The notes under the pieces: model-generated
What the model was told of the DNA's origin: nothing
What the model saw: only the letters and a program-made list of their open reading frames with translations
The model's database searches: none
Shown: piece by piece, positions 63,226-64,000 of the stretch
Numbering within the stretch: the stretch's first letter is position 1
Layout: every line of letters begins with the position of its first letter
Origin: Planctomycetota bacterium
GTDB lineage: Bacteria > Planctomycetota > UBA1135 > GCA-002686595
Assembly (NCBI GenBank): GCA_029259635.1
Contig: JAJDEU010000057.1
Location: forward strand, 62,001-126,000
Direction: 5' to 3'
DNA: 64,000 nt
Translations under genes and position numbers: made by a program

Positions 63226-64000
63226 CGCTTGAGAAACTCCATGAACGAGCGCAAGAGCGGCCTGGGATCCTCGTAGGTCTTCTTCTGAAGTCGTCGCGCT
63301 CCTTGGACGACTGTGAAGTCGAGCATGGAGAAGGCGACGCACAGCTTGACCCAAGGCCCGGCCAGCCAGCCAAAGTGTTTTCGAAAGTAGGTCAGGCGGT
63401 TGCGGTGCCACTCCGGAACGAAGGAACCGAACTTGGATGTGCTGGCGCCTTCGTGATGCAGGACTTTGGAGTCGGCGAGATAGCGCGTCTTCCAGCCCGC
63501 ACGCGCCATGCGCAGTGAGAGGTCCACGTCGTTGAAGAAGAGCCACAGGGTCTCGTCAAACACGCCGACTTGCTCGATAACTTCACGCCTCACGAGCAAG
63601 CACGCTGCCGGTGGTTGGTCGATGTCGCGCTCATCGGAATGGTCCCACTCCATCATGAAATAGCGCACCAGCTCGGGGCTCTTTGGAAACCACCGCTCGA
63701 TAGGCGTGCCGAAGAAGAGCGGCGTCCAGATCGATGGAAAGCGCATGCAGGCCGTCTGTACCGAACCATCCGGGTGAACCAATTGTGGCGCAACGCCGCC
63801 GTAGTCCGAGTGAGACTTGAGATAGTCCACCATCTCCATGAGTCCCTCGCCTTGAATCTCAGTATCCGCGTTGAGGAGCAAGACAAAGTCCCCGCGCGCG
63901 AGCTCGATGCCTTGATTGCAGCCAATGGCGAAGCCCTCGTTGGCGTCGTTCCATTTCAGGACGACGCTCGGAAACTCAGCCGCGACCATGTCGGCGGACC
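63222..64000 (-). CDS. GT2-family glycosyltransferase (N-terminus cut by window edge)
   Basis: About 259 residues are visible; the frame continues past the right edge (residues SAD precede an internal Met at 63989). GT2 signatures: LLLNADTEI (the DxD-like metal site), CLLVRREVIEQVGVFDE, FNDVDLSLRMARAGW and KVLHHEGASTSKF, the pattern of rhamnosyltransferase-like GT2 enzymes. The C-terminal amphipathic region may attach to the membrane. It is the first visible gene of the minus-strand run and overlaps the next gene by ATGA. Confidence 0.92.
   Translation of the reverse strand, partial: SADMVAAEFPSVVLKWNDANEGFAIGCNQGIELARGDFVLLLNADTEIQGEGLMEMVDYLKSHSDYGGVAPQLVHPDGSVQTACMRFPSIWTPLFFGTPIERWFPKSPELVRYFMMEWDHSDERDIDQPPAACLLVRREVIEQVGVFDETLWLFFNDVDLSLRMARAGWKTRYLADSKVLHHEGASTSKFGSFVPEWHRNRLTYFRKHFGWLAGPWVKLCVAFSMLDFTVVQGARRLQKKTYEDPRPLLRSFMEFLKR

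Overview
The window reads as a high-GC bacterial chromosome segment, most likely Planctomycetota or a close PVC relative. The support is: a small protein matching my memory of a family restricted to Planctomycetes and Verrucomicrobia (33414-33833); a sigma factor fused to a membrane anchor and an extracytoplasmic domain, an architecture common in planctomycetes (1-930); several secreted or lipid-anchored proteins without clear family; and nucleotide-sugar genes mixed with housekeeping genes. This is inference from protein content; no rRNA is present. Genes are dense, and many neighbours are joined by 1-4 base stop/start overlaps (ATGA, TGATG, TTGA).

Layout. 1-11.7 kb: a 3'-truncated ECF sigma/anti-sigma-like fusion, secreted and membrane proteins of unknown role, an alpha/beta hydrolase, a phosphoesterase pair, pyrC, DUF3817, a peroxiredoxin and a thioesterase. 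11.8-26.9 kb: a minus-strand exopolysaccharide locus in the order uxs, glmS, UDP-glucuronate epimerase, rfbA, rfbD, export lipoprotein, Wzz, (cryptic segment), O-antigen-ligase-like protein, AsnB-type amidotransferase, two GT4 glycosyltransferases, DUF3473-type deacetylase. The last members resemble loci associated with exosortase A (PEP-CTERM) systems, but no exosortase is visible here. 27.1-44.1 kb: accB-accC, moaC, an S41 protease with an EF-hand-like insertion, holB-tmk, a 1008-residue TPR/HExxH protein, a lipid-anchored peptidoglycan amidase, gmd-rmd, uppP, ald and a tRNA-Val. 44.4-50.5 kb (plus strand): an HtrA protease, then a cassette of a small membrane protein, a NodU/SxtI-type carbamoyltransferase, an SGNH hydrolase fused to a membrane tail, and three tandem 43-44 residue membrane microproteins. 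50.5-64 kb (minus strand): an FMN/3Fe-4S glutamate-synthase-like protein, a deacetylase, a GNAT protein, a B12-radical SAM enzyme, and a tightly coupled run of GT4, flippase, GT4, GT4, membrane sulfatase-fold protein and GT2 (cut by the right edge).

How it fits together. Most of the accessory content serves surface-glycan production: sugar-nucleotide supply (glmS, uxs, UDP-GlcA epimerase, rfbA/rfbD, gmd/rmd), polymerisation and export (Wzz, export lipoprotein, ligase-like protein, flippase, uppP recycling the lipid carrier), and decoration (deacetylases, amidotransferase, carbamoyltransferase, SGNH hydrolase, acetyltransferase, sulfatase-fold enzyme).

The best candidate for something under-described is the 46.2-50.5 kb cassette. 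The last 45 residues of the SGNH protein have the same layout as the three free microproteins that follow it: a Trp-rich entry, one membrane helix and a C-terminal aromatic F-x-Y tail. The gene ends in this array also carry short tandem DNA repeats. The family resembles the small proteins next to carbamoyltransferases (SxtK/DUF5989 and SxtJ types), whose role I do not know to be established.
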